DNA from: JAPXSY01 sp034003585 | GTDB taxonomy: Bacteria > Verrucomicrobiota > Kiritimatiellia > RFP12 > UBA1067 | DNA length: 14,742 bases | Direction: 5' to 3' | Assembly (NCBI GenBank): GCA_034003585.1 | Contig: JAVEYH010000089.1 | Location: forward strand, 1-14,742 | Shown: one piece after another, positions 1-7,297 of the stretch | Position numbering within the stretch: the stretch's first letter is position 1 | Layout of the letters: every line of letters begins with the position of its first letter | The notes under the pieces: generated by a model | What the model was told of the DNA's origin: nothing | Database searches by the model: none | The model's input: the letters and a program-made list of their open reading frames with translations, nothing else | Translations under genes and position numbers: made by a program

Positions 1-2212
1 GAGAAAGAATCTCCCCCGCCGAGAACGGATACGTGACCCGCTTTCCGTTGACCGTGACGGCCGGCGCCTGACACCATCCGGGAATGCGCACTTTGAAGGC
101 GAATTGCGCCGGATGGTCGGGCTCCAGCGTGTAGCGGATGATGCCGGAGGAGGGATAATCCGTGTCGCATGTGAGAGACAGTTTCACCGTTCCGGCGTCG
201 AGGCAAGCTTTGGACGCGGTGAACAGGTTGGCGAGGATCGCACCGTCTTTTTCGTAATAGACGTACCCGGGCAGCCGTCCCATCGCGCGGCGGAAATTGT
301 TCGGGCAGCAATACGCGTCGGTGTGAAAATACTTCCGGTCCCCGTTCAAAGGCGTGTAGTAACGGAGCTGTCGGCCATCGCGGCTTTGCGCGGCCGGGAG
401 CGCGTTGCATGCCAGACGTTCCATCAGGTCGCCGAGTTTCGCCGTGTCCCCGACGCCCAGACGGATCATCCGGTCGTAGAACAGGAATTGAAACGTGATC
501 ATGCAGGTCTCGCCTGCACAACCTTCGCCGTCCTGGTCGTCGGTCCAGCACTCGGCGATTCCGCCGGTACCGTTGATGAGAAGCCCGTCGCGGCGGGTCA
601 TGTGGTCGAGACCCCGGAAGGAAGCCCGAAGCAGTTTCGGATCGGCATCGCGCCCGTAAAGTTCGAGCTGTTCGAGCGCGGTTCCCAGATACCCGTACGC
701 CTGACCATAGAGCATGCCCTCGCGGCCCAGCACGATCGGGACGTCCCATTCCTTCAGCGCGCGCTCGTTCACTGCGAACGCGCGGTATTTCTCCTCCCCC
801 GTGATGCGGGCAAGGCGTATGAACCCATGCGCGAGACCGAGCGTCGTTTCCCGGTCTGTGATATTGTGAAATTCCCAGCCGTCCCGCATGCCAGCCCAAC
901 GGGTCATCACGTAATTGGCGGCTTTCCGCGCGGCCGTCAGCGAACGCGCCGAACGGAAAAGTTCCCAGTCCGAAACGAGGCCCTGCAGAATGAAGCCCGT
1001 CTCGTGCAGATCCCAGAGCGCGTGCATCCGCGCCTCCGGCGCGAAATACCCGATGTAGCCGTCTGCGGCCTGCGTCTCGGCGAGCACACGGGCGATCTCG
1101 TCTTTTCTGGCGATCACGGCCGGATCGCCGCAGTACTTCGCGAGGTACACGGCGCTGTCGAGCAGTTTGCCGAGACCGATGAAACCGCCCTTCGCCTTTT
1201 TTTCCCGGAACGGCCGGAAGAACGTCTCTTCGAGGTCGAGCTGCATGAGGTTATTCGTGATCGTGAGGTCGATCCGGTAACCCAGCGCGCCGGAAAGCTT
1301 CACGCGGTCCACCGGCACGGACCGCCATTCGTCGTTCGGCTCCTGAACATGTCCGCGCCACGCCCGCTGAAGCGCGTCGCAATCATCCGTCAGGATGAAA
1401 TCAATGCCCTTAGCCAGAATGCGCGGCAGATCCGCAGGCCGGTTCGTGAAGAAAAAAATCACCTTCCCGCCGGCCTTGTGGACGATCTCCGAATCCTCCG
1501 CCGTCCAATTCTCAAAACTCGCGGGAATCATCTGCAGGAATGTGCAGGTGCTTGCCGCGGTTTCCTCCGCATAACGGCGGCACTCCGCCCGCGTCCAGGC
1601 ATTCGTCCAGGAACCGGTCCTGTTTCCGTTGTTGCCGATCAGTCCGGGCACCTTCTTCTGCGCCGCCGCCACCGCAGCAAGCGAAGTGGTGACGAACGCC
1701 TGATGCAGGCGGCCTTTCTCACGGATCTTCTCCGCCACTTCGACCGCAACGTCGCTCTTGCAATGGACGTTGATCCAGATCCCGTCCGGCGGCAGGCAGT
1801 CGATGGCCTCGTCGAAAGTCGGGATCTTCGTCCCGGTGAAGGAGAGGCCCTTCTTCACCCCGGCATCCAGCGAGCGCAAATACGCGAAATCGAGCTCGGC
1901 GACCCGGCCTCTTCCGGTCGTCGTGCGGTCGACGGTGCTGTCATGCATGACCACCAGTTCGCCAGTCCTGCACCGCGCGACGTCGAACTCCACCATCGCC
2001 ACGCCCTTCCTGCAGGCGGACTCGATTGCCGGAACCGTGTTCTCCGGATATGCCGACTGATCGCCGCGATGCGCGCAGACCCCGCTTTCCGGCATCTTGG
2101 CGGCCTCTGCCGCCGGACCAGCCGGTGCGGGAACCGCCTTGTTTCCCGCCGCAGGAAGATACGGACAGAGGGACACCAGCGCCGCCGACACGACCCACAC
2201 CGGTTTTTTCAT
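1..2212 (-). CDS. Secreted glycerophosphodiester phosphodiesterase-GH127 (beta-L-arabinofuranosidase) fusion, 3' end beyond window
   Basis: The frame is open for 737 codons and runs off the left edge, so the C-terminus is missing. ATG at 2212 is preceded by AAAGGA six bases upstream and begins a signal peptide (MKKPVWVVSAALV..., cleavage near residue 22). Residues ~44-285 look like a GDPD TIM barrel: His48-Arg49-Gly, PENT at 56-59, Glu75-Phe-Asp77 and His90-Asp91 match the catalytic histidines and metal ligands of the family, and LTDD near 280 is its usual end. Residues ~300-737 look like GH127/DUF1680: a QAADGYIGYF segment, TGGIAE with Glu554 as possible acid/base, Glu568-Thr-Cys570 and Cys635-Cys636. 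These are the zinc and nucleophile cysteine positions of GH127 beta-L-arabinofuranosidases. The GDPD domain is normally a separate enzyme for glycerophosphodiesters. The gene lies 85 bases after the beta-helix gene and probably shares its transcript. Domain calls are firm; the substrate is inferred. Confidence 0.85.
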   Translation of the reverse strand, partial: MKKPVWVVSAALVSLCPYLPAAGNKAVPAPAGPAAEAAKMPESGVCAHRGDQSAYPENTVPAIESACRKGVAMVEFDVARCRTGELVVMHDSTVDRTTTGRGRVAELDFAYLRSLDAGVKKGLSFTGTKIPTFDEAIDCLPPDGIWINVHCKSDVAVEVAEKIREKGRLHQAFVTTSLAAVAAAQKKVPGLIGNNGNRTGSWTNAWTRAECRRYAEETAASTCTFLQMIPASFENWTAEDSEIVHKAGGKVIFFFTNRPADLPRILAKGIDFILTDDCDALQRAWRGHVQEPNDEWRSVPVDRVKLSGALGYRIDLTITNNLMQLDLEETFFRPFREKKAKGGFIGLGKLLDSAVYLAKYCGDPAVIARKDEIARVLAETQAADGYIGYFAPEARMHALWDLHETGFILQGLVSDWELFRSARSLTAARKAANYVMTRWAGMRDGWEFHNITDRETTLGLAHGFIRLARITGEEKYRAFAVNERALKEWDVPIVLGREGMLYGQAYGYLGTALEQLELYGRDADPKLLRASFRGLDHMTRRDGLLINGTGGIAECWTDDQDGEGCAGETCMITFQFLFYDRMIRLGVGDTAKLGDLMERLACNALPAAQSRDGRQLRYYTPLNGDRKYFHTDAYCCPNNFRRAMGRLPGYVYYEKDGAILANLFTASKACLDAGTVKLSLTCDTDYPSSGIIRYTLEPDHPAQFAFKVRIPGWCQAPAVTVNGKRVTYPFSAGEILS

Positions 2213-2297
2213 TCCGCGTCCTTTCTGTATCCGGCACTCCGGAACCCACCCTGACCGGTTATCCATCGCATGGGTTGCCGGCGCGTTCGGCGCGGGC

Positions 2298-4409
2298 TCA
2301 CCGCTTGCGCAGCAAGCCCATCTTCTCCAGCGGCAGCGGCTTGAACCCCGGCATGCGTTGCCAAACCGCGGCGTTCCGTTTTAAGCGGAAATCGCGTGCG
2401 GCGCAGTTGACGAATCCCGGATCGTCCGCTGTCGCGAAATACACGGCGTTGGTGTTCCAGTTGCCCTTCGTGATGCCGTCGCAGGCCACAAACAGATTCC
2501 GGACCGCGATGTTCTCACGCGTCGCGCCAGGCTGCGGGTCCATGAAACCGATCAGTTCCGGGTAGCGCGACGTATAGGTGTGACCGGTGATGTCCACCTC
2601 CCGCAACAGGCGCTCCTGCCACAGCGGCGCGTCGATGAACTGCTTCCAGCGTTTGTCGTTCCACGGCGCTGAGCCCAGCGCGCGTTTGCACTCGATGAAA
2701 ACGTTGTTCTCGGCCACATTCCCGTGCCCGCCGTGGGAGAAGACCGTGCCGAACGAGCCCTTGCCGGGATCACCACACCGGTAAAACAGGTTCCCGTACA
2801 CGGTGTCCCCGCCATCCCCGTCATCAAAGTAGATCGCCGCCGTGCCGTGACCGCGCGGGCTGCCGATCTCGCTCCACAGGTTGTAGCGGATCACGTTACC
2901 GCGGCAGGAGGGGTTGCGTCCCTTGTACAGCGCGCCCGCATCATCGGAGGCCATGACCACGTTGCTCACCACGTTGTATTCGAACAGGTGGTCGTTGCCG
3001 CTGACCGCAACGGCCATGTGCGGCGCGTCATGAAACAGGTTGTGCCGCGCCACGTTCCCCACCCCGCCCAGATGCAGGGCCGTCGAATAGGTCAGCAGAT
3101 GCGTGGAATACCGCCAGATGTGAGTGTCCTCCAACACATGCCCCGCAGGCGTGAGGGTTTTGCGGTCGCCTCCCGCTAAGGACACACCCCCGACACCGGT
3201 GTCGTGGATGTCACAGGAGGTGATCCGGTTTTTCACGCCCCCCTCCACCACCACCGCCCGCCTGCGGTGATTGCGGAACACGCACCGGCTGACGGTCACG
3301 TGGCTGCAGCCGGTCACCCGCAACGCGTCGCCCTGCGTCTCCTCAAACGTCAGCCCCTCCAAAATCACGTGCGCCAGATCCCGCATCCGAACCAGCGGTT
3401 CCTCACGGAACGCGAGGGTGATCCGGGCGCCCGCAAGCGGTTGCGGCGGATAAAAATAGAGCCGTCCCGCCTGCGGGTCCACCGCGTATTCCCCCGGCAC
3501 GTCCAGTTCGTCAAACACGTTCACCGCGCGCCAGCGGCGCGGCGAGGGGTTCCCCTGCCGCACCCCGTACTCATGGGCGGCCTGAAGCCGGATCTCTTTT
3601 TTTTCCGCATCGATGGATGCCACCTGGATCACGTCGTCATACCAGTCAAAACACCAGAACCCGTGCAGCCATACGCCCTCGTCCGCCTTCCAGCGAGCCG
3701 GCCGGTCCCCCTCATAGGTAAAGCATCCGCCACGATTCTCCCGCGTCCTTTGTTTCTTGGGGTCCGCCGCATCGGACACCGCGCCGGTTCCGCGCTGCGT
3801 CCCCTTGTCGAGGATTTTCACGATCTGCGCGAACCCTTCATTCGGCCAACAGGCCAGCGTCATGCGCCGGCCGTCGCAGAACAGTTCCGGAACGGACATC
3901 GGCATCCGGAACACAGCACGGAGTTTCGGCATCGCGGGAAACCCCAGCGCTTTCAGGTCCGCAACTACCACCTTCCCGCGGGCCGGCGCCTCCAGCCGCG
4001 CGAGCCGCTCCGGATCCGCGAGGAGCGTGAAGGCGCCCGCCGGAATTTCCGCCGAGCCCGCCAGGACCGGCTGCTCGCCGCGGGCCGCACGGTACCGGAT
4101 GGGTGCCGCGGATGTGCCGGCATCCTCCGCGGACAGTTCCAGTGTGCCGTCCAGCACATACCGTCCGCCATGCAGGATGATTTCGGCCCCGGCGTTCAGC
4201 GGTCGCTGCTTGCGGGTCTCCCGCACCATATCGCGCGCCTTGGCGAGGGTGCCTACGGGTTGTGCTGCCGTCCCGGGTCCCGCATCGTCACCGCCGGGAC
4301 GAACATGCACCGTCAAATCAGGCTTGGCCTCACGGCTCAACATCGCCAGCCCCGTCAGCGAAAACCCGGTCATGATCAGCATCGCCGCAAACACCCATTT
4401 TCCGTTCAC
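2298..4409 (-). CDS. Secreted right-handed parallel beta-helix protein (GH141/pectate-lyase-like fold)
   Basis: I chose GTG at 4409 (703 residues) rather than an ATG 31 codons upstream, because AAGGAG lies seven bases before it and a signal or anchor segment follows at once (residues ~5-24). The mature part opens with a HVRPGGDDAG motif and a repeat-entry region (PVGTLAKARD) typical of secreted beta-helix enzymes. Residues ~105-340 form an inserted beta-rich domain, and ~345-600 carry the coil repeats (HVTVSRCVFRN, NVVSNVVMASDD, AENNVFIECK). Acidic clusters Asp489-Asp490 (DDAGALY) and Asp529-Asp530 (YFDDGDGG) face the same part of the helix and could be catalytic. The layout resembles GH141 and pectate-lyase-like proteins, which cleave plant polysaccharides, but I cannot assign the family or reaction. 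The gene lies between the SGNH esterase and the GDPD-GH127 fusion, all on one strand. Confidence 0.8.
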   Translation of the reverse strand: MNGKWVFAAMLIMTGFSLTGLAMLSREAKPDLTVHVRPGGDDAGPGTAAQPVGTLAKARDMVRETRKQRPLNAGAEIILHGGRYVLDGTLELSAEDAGTSAAPIRYRAARGEQPVLAGSAEIPAGAFTLLADPERLARLEAPARGKVVVADLKALGFPAMPKLRAVFRMPMSVPELFCDGRRMTLACWPNEGFAQIVKILDKGTQRGTGAVSDAADPKKQRTRENRGGCFTYEGDRPARWKADEGVWLHGFWCFDWYDDVIQVASIDAEKKEIRLQAAHEYGVRQGNPSPRRWRAVNVFDELDVPGEYAVDPQAGRLYFYPPQPLAGARITLAFREEPLVRMRDLAHVILEGLTFEETQGDALRVTGCSHVTVSRCVFRNHRRRAVVVEGGVKNRITSCDIHDTGVGGVSLAGGDRKTLTPAGHVLEDTHIWRYSTHLLTYSTALHLGGVGNVARHNLFHDAPHMAVAVSGNDHLFEYNVVSNVVMASDDAGALYKGRNPSCRGNVIRYNLWSEIGSPRGHGTAAIYFDDGDGGDTVYGNLFYRCGDPGKGSFGTVFSHGGHGNVAENNVFIECKRALGSAPWNDKRWKQFIDAPLWQERLLREVDITGHTYTSRYPELIGFMDPQPGATRENIAVRNLFVACDGITKGNWNTNAVYFATADDPGFVNCAARDFRLKRNAAVWQRMPGFKPLPLEKMGLLRKR

Positions 4410-4450
4410 CGTTGATCTCCTTCCGATTTCTTTCCGCACGTCTCGTCGAC

Positions 4451-4479
4451 AGTATGACATCTCCATCAGCGGGACGCAA
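4451..4479 (-). promoter_or_regulatory. Candidate sigma70-type promoter of the beta-helix gene
   Basis: Reading the minus strand, TTGCGT (4479-4474) and CATACT (4456-4451) are separated by 17 bases. The -35 box matches the consensus at three of six positions and the -10 box at four of six, so this is a modest match. It lies about 40 bases upstream of the GTG start, inside the longer open frame, which supports starting the protein at 4409. Confidence 0.4.
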
Positions 4480-4499
4480 ATCCCTGCGCCCGAAATCAG

Positions 4500-4511
4500 C
4501 AATGTCTTGAT
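4500..4511 (-). repeat. 12-base element ATCAAGACATTG, copy 1
   Basis: The minus-strand sequence ATCAAGACATTG occurs here, about 20 bases upstream of the candidate -35 box of the beta-helix gene. An identical copy lies upstream of the SGNH esterase promoter. Position and identity suggest an activator or operator site common to the two secreted-enzyme genes; the binding protein is unknown. Confidence 0.4.
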
Positions 4512-4529
4512 ACACCCCTAAACCCCCGT

Positions 4530-6419
4530 TTATTTGGGCGCAAAGTATTTCTCGAGCAACCGTCCGATAATCTGACAGCCCCGCTCATTGGCGTGAACCG
4601 CATCACTCCGAAACCAGCCATAGCACTTCCCGGAATCAAGGATGTACTGCCACCACACCCCTGTCATATCCATGAACTCGCATTTTTCTTCCGCGGCCAT
4701 CCGCTTCAGGGCTGCCCGGTAATCTGTCCCGTTCGGGTCAATCGCATACGTCCACTTCGCGATGTGATTGGCAAAGGTGAAGCCAAAAACCGGCGTCAGC
4801 AACAGGATCTCGGGCTGCTGTTTGGCCCGGACCTGACGGATCACCGCACGGATCGAATCCACATCATCGCGCTGACTGATGCCGCCGATGATCAGCAGAT
4901 CCGGCTTATGTTTAAGCACATACGCCTCAATCCGGTTCTCATCCTTATACCACCAGCATCCGGTTGAGCCCCGGGTCGACACCTTAATGTCGAGTTTGGC
5001 TTTCGGGTACAGCCGCTCGATAAGCAGGTTGAACTGGGAAGCAGCCGTATTGCCGATGATACTGTCTCCCAGCATCACAACTTTCATCGTCCCCCCCTCA
5101 CGCAACCGGCGCATCGTCTGTGGGATCTGTGACCAGCGCTCTGCAGGCGGCGTGTAGTTGACCGGATCCATACCGGCATAGACCGCGTCAATCCGCTGGA
5201 GCGTCGTCATACCCTCAAAGGGGTCAAAAGGCGTCCCGTTCACAAGAAAAGCGCCCAGCCTGACCATACGTCCCCGGCTGCCCTCCGGCTGCTTCTCCGC
5301 CACACGCATTCTCAGCTCATGCCACTGAGCCGGATCCAACCCTTTTGCCAAACGCCGGGCAACCGTTTGAGCCTTCCTGTCCCCGCACCCCTGGACAAAC
5401 AGCGGGCACAGCGTCCAAGCGCCGCCGTCCACAGACACTTCGACATCTCCGGCATCTTCGCCAAGGAGGAAGTACCCGCCCGCCTGATCGCCTTTGAACC
5501 TGAGCGTCACCGTTGCTCCAGGAACTTCGCAAGCCGCAAGATGCAGGAACGTCTTATCCGGGCTCTCCTGCCCGACCCGCCAATGCGGATCGATCTTCGC
5601 GCGGTCATAGGCCACACAGCGGGCCTCCTCGAGAGGGGCCCTTGTCAGCGGTTCGGGCATCTTCCGTTTCGGCAAACCCGCGGCCGGGTTCCCGTTCGCC
5701 TTCGCACGCACGATCAGAGGCAAGACAGCTTCCGCATAGAGCGCATGACCGCGATTGGTGGGATGCTTGCCGTCCGCGCTGAACTGTTCAAATGTCAGTT
5801 CGCCCGCGATGATCTTGCCGGCGACATACTGCCCCATGTTCACACTCGGGATACCATAACGCTCTGCGACCTTCTCGTGCCATGTAATCACATCAGGTAT
5901 CTCACCTTTCCGGTAAAGCTCCACATGTTTCTTGGACAGCCCGTACAGAAAAACCAGATCCGTGACCGGATACCGCTTCCACATCGAACGCACCAGCCCT
6001 TCAACGGCGGGGAGGACTTCTTCTTCGGCGGAGCCCTCGTCGTCCGCCGCGAGATCGAGAAACATGATCGCCGCAGGAAGATGCTGACCGTACACCGCCT
6101 GACCATACGTCCCGCAGAACGCGCCCCACCACGATCCCGCACCGCCACCGATATAAGGCGCCCCCATCTGCGCCTTGAACTCTTTGCGCACCATCCCCAT
6201 GATTGCGCTACGGTACCCTGCCGCCTCGCTGGTGGCACCCGCGCCCGCCATGACTGGGCCGCCCATGCCAACAACATTGGCATGACTGTCCGGTTTCAGA
6301 CGGGTGGGACACCCCGGCATCCCGTCCCGGTCGCGGATCCACCCCTCGGCACAGAAAGACAGAACGGGCATCAGAACAGCGAATGCCAGCAAACGGGGGA
6401 AACAATCGTTATGATTCAT
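4530..6419 (-). CDS. Secreted two-domain SGNH/GDSL hydrolase (esterase); N-terminal domain probably inactive
   Basis: ATG at 6419 (629 residues) follows AAAAGGA by five bases and begins a signal peptide ending near SFCAEG (residue ~24); an ATG 18 codons upstream lies within the promoter and is rejected. Residues ~45-240 are an SGNH-like fold in which the usual GGSIT block reads Gly53-Gly54-Pro55, so the nucleophile serine is replaced. The block III asparagine appears as Asp126 (AADD), while block V Asp216-Gly-Lys-His219-Pro is kept. Residues ~265-395 look like a beta-sandwich linker domain. Residues ~440-629 form a second SGNH domain with intact Gly451-Asp452-Ser453, GGIS at 512-515 and Asp606-Ala-Val-His609. 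Family members remove acyl groups from carbohydrates or lipids. The secreted location and neighbouring glycan enzymes suggest a carbohydrate esterase. The gene has its own candidate promoter downstream of the nickel transporter operon. Confidence 0.85.
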   Translation of the reverse strand: MNHNDCFPRLLAFAVLMPVLSFCAEGWIRDRDGMPGCPTRLKPDSHANVVGMGGPVMAGAGATSEAAGYRSAIMGMVRKEFKAQMGAPYIGGGAGSWWGAFCGTYGQAVYGQHLPAAIMFLDLAADDEGSAEEEVLPAVEGLVRSMWKRYPVTDLVFLYGLSKKHVELYRKGEIPDVITWHEKVAERYGIPSVNMGQYVAGKIIAGELTFEQFSADGKHPTNRGHALYAEAVLPLIVRAKANGNPAAGLPKRKMPEPLTRAPLEEARCVAYDRAKIDPHWRVGQESPDKTFLHLAACEVPGATVTLRFKGDQAGGYFLLGEDAGDVEVSVDGGAWTLCPLFVQGCGDRKAQTVARRLAKGLDPAQWHELRMRVAEKQPEGSRGRMVRLGAFLVNGTPFDPFEGMTTLQRIDAVYAGMDPVNYTPPAERWSQIPQTMRRLREGGTMKVVMLGDSIIGNTAASQFNLLIERLYPKAKLDIKVSTRGSTGCWWYKDENRIEAYVLKHKPDLLIIGGISQRDDVDSIRAVIRQVRAKQQPEILLLTPVFGFTFANHIAKWTYAIDPNGTDYRAALKRMAAEEKCEFMDMTGVWWQYILDSGKCYGWFRSDAVHANERGCQIIGRLLEKYFAPK

Positions 6420-6446
6420 GTGCGTCCTTTTGACATTTGATGAAGG

Positions 6447-6475
6447 ATAATAAACACGGGTACGTCCATTCACAA
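6447..6475 (-). promoter_or_regulatory. Candidate sigma70-type promoter of the SGNH esterase gene
   Basis: On the minus strand TTGTGA (6475-6470) and TATTAT (6452-6447) are separated by exactly 17 bases. The -10 box matches the consensus at five of six positions and the -35 at four of six. The expected transcript start near 6440 would give a leader of about 20 bases carrying the AAAAGGA ribosome-binding site, which decides the start codon at 6419. Confidence 0.6.
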
Positions 6476-6485
6476 GCCGATAATC

Positions 6486-6511
6486 CCAATTGTTTCCCCA
6501 ATCTGTCCAAT
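6486..6511. repeat. Three CCAAT direct repeats upstream of the esterase promoter
   Basis: CCAAT occurs on the plus strand at 6486-6490, 6498-6502 and 6507-6511 (ATTGG on the coding strand). Start-to-start spacing is 12 and 9 bases, together 21 bases or about two helical turns. They lie 11-36 bases upstream of the -35 box, a common place for activator binding. The rightmost copy overlaps the 12-base shared element. The repeats are short, so chance cannot be excluded. Confidence 0.3.
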
Positions 6512-6519
6512 GTCTTGAT
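6508..6519 (-). repeat. 12-base element ATCAAGACATTG, copy 2
   Basis: This is an exact copy of the element upstream of the beta-helix gene. Here it lies about 33 bases upstream of the candidate -35 box of the esterase gene, roughly one helical turn further than in the other copy. The overlapping decamer ACATTGGACA (6513-6504) recurs in the leader of the oxidoreductase gene (14484-14475), linking three exported-protein genes. Confidence 0.4.
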
Positions 6520-6550
6520 CCGGCCCTTACTTCCTTCTTTCGAACTGCTC

Positions 6551-7297
6551 CTACGGGTGCGGATGCCGGTGCCGCAGGCTGTGCGGACGTTCGAGGCCGT
6601 GGGCCAGCATCAGCGGTTCCTGGTTCAGGATCTCCGCGGCCGGTCCGTCCGCCACCACCCGGCCGCCATCCAGGACCAGCACCCGCGAACAGACTTCCAG
6701 CACCAGTTCGAGGTCGTGCGTGGCCACCAAACGCGTCTGGTTGAGGGAATGCAATAACCCGATCAGGCGGCGGCGGCCGCGCGGATCCAGATTGGAAGAG
6801 GGCTCGTCCAGCACCAGAATATCGGGGTTCAACGCCAAAACGGTTGCGATGGCCGCCGCACGTTTCTCCCCCGCGGACAAACGGTACGGGGGCCGCTCTC
6901 TGAGATGCCCGATCCCCACCCGGGTCAGCGCCTCCTCCGCCGCACGTTCCGCCTCCTCTGCCGAAAGCCCCGCATGCAGCGGACCGAACGCGACATCCTC
7001 CAAAACCGTCGGCATGAAAAGCTGATCGTCCGGATCCTGAAAAACCATGCCCACGGCCCGGCGGACCGCAGGCAACGTGTCGCGTGACACCACCGCACCG
7101 CCGATCGTCACCGTTCCCTCCCGCGCCGACAACACGCCGTTGAGATGATGCAACAGCGTCGACTTGCCCGCGCCGTTGGCGCCGATCACGGCTACGGACT
7201 CCCCCTCCGCGATCCGGAACGAGACCGCATACAGCGCCGCCGTCCCGTCGGGATAGGCGTAGGACACATCCTGAAACGCGACCGCCGTCCGCATCAT
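6551..7297 (-). CDS. nikO: ECF transporter ATPase, NikO/CbiO family
   Basis: This is the energising ATPase of a nickel/cobalt ECF importer, acting on the cytoplasmic face. The 248-residue protein has every ABC motif: Walker A GANGAGKST (39-47), Q-loop MVFQDPDDQ, signature LSAGEKR, Walker B ILVLDEPSSNLD and the H-loop ATHD. MVFQDPDDQLF is characteristic of the CbiO/EcfA group. The C-terminus is His-rich (HSLRHRHPHP), as in some metal-transporter ATPases, and might bind metal. ATG at 7297 overlaps the nikQ stop by ATGA, implying translational coupling. A longer open frame extends upstream to 8059, but it only shadows nikQ and shows no ABC-type sequence there. I use the nickel name because of the NikR-like operator before the operon; on protein sequence alone cobalt (CbiO) is equally possible. 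Confidence 0.9.
   Translation of the reverse strand: MMRTAVAFQDVSYAYPDGTAALYAVSFRIAEGESVAVIGANGAGKSTLLHHLNGVLSAREGTVTIGGAVVSRDTLPAVRRAVGMVFQDPDDQLFMPTVLEDVAFGPLHAGLSAEEAERAAEEALTRVGIGHLRERPPYRLSAGEKRAAAIATVLALNPDILVLDEPSSNLDPRGRRRLIGLLHSLNQTRLVATHDLELVLEVCSRVLVLDGGRVVADGPAAEILNQEPLMLAHGLERPHSLRHRHPHP

Noticed and set aside
104..2254. A 716-codon open frame on the plus strand
   Set aside because: It lies antisense to the GDPD-GH127 gene. The translation is rich in Arg, His and Pro, with no recognisable domain, as expected for a shadow frame in GC-rich coding DNA.
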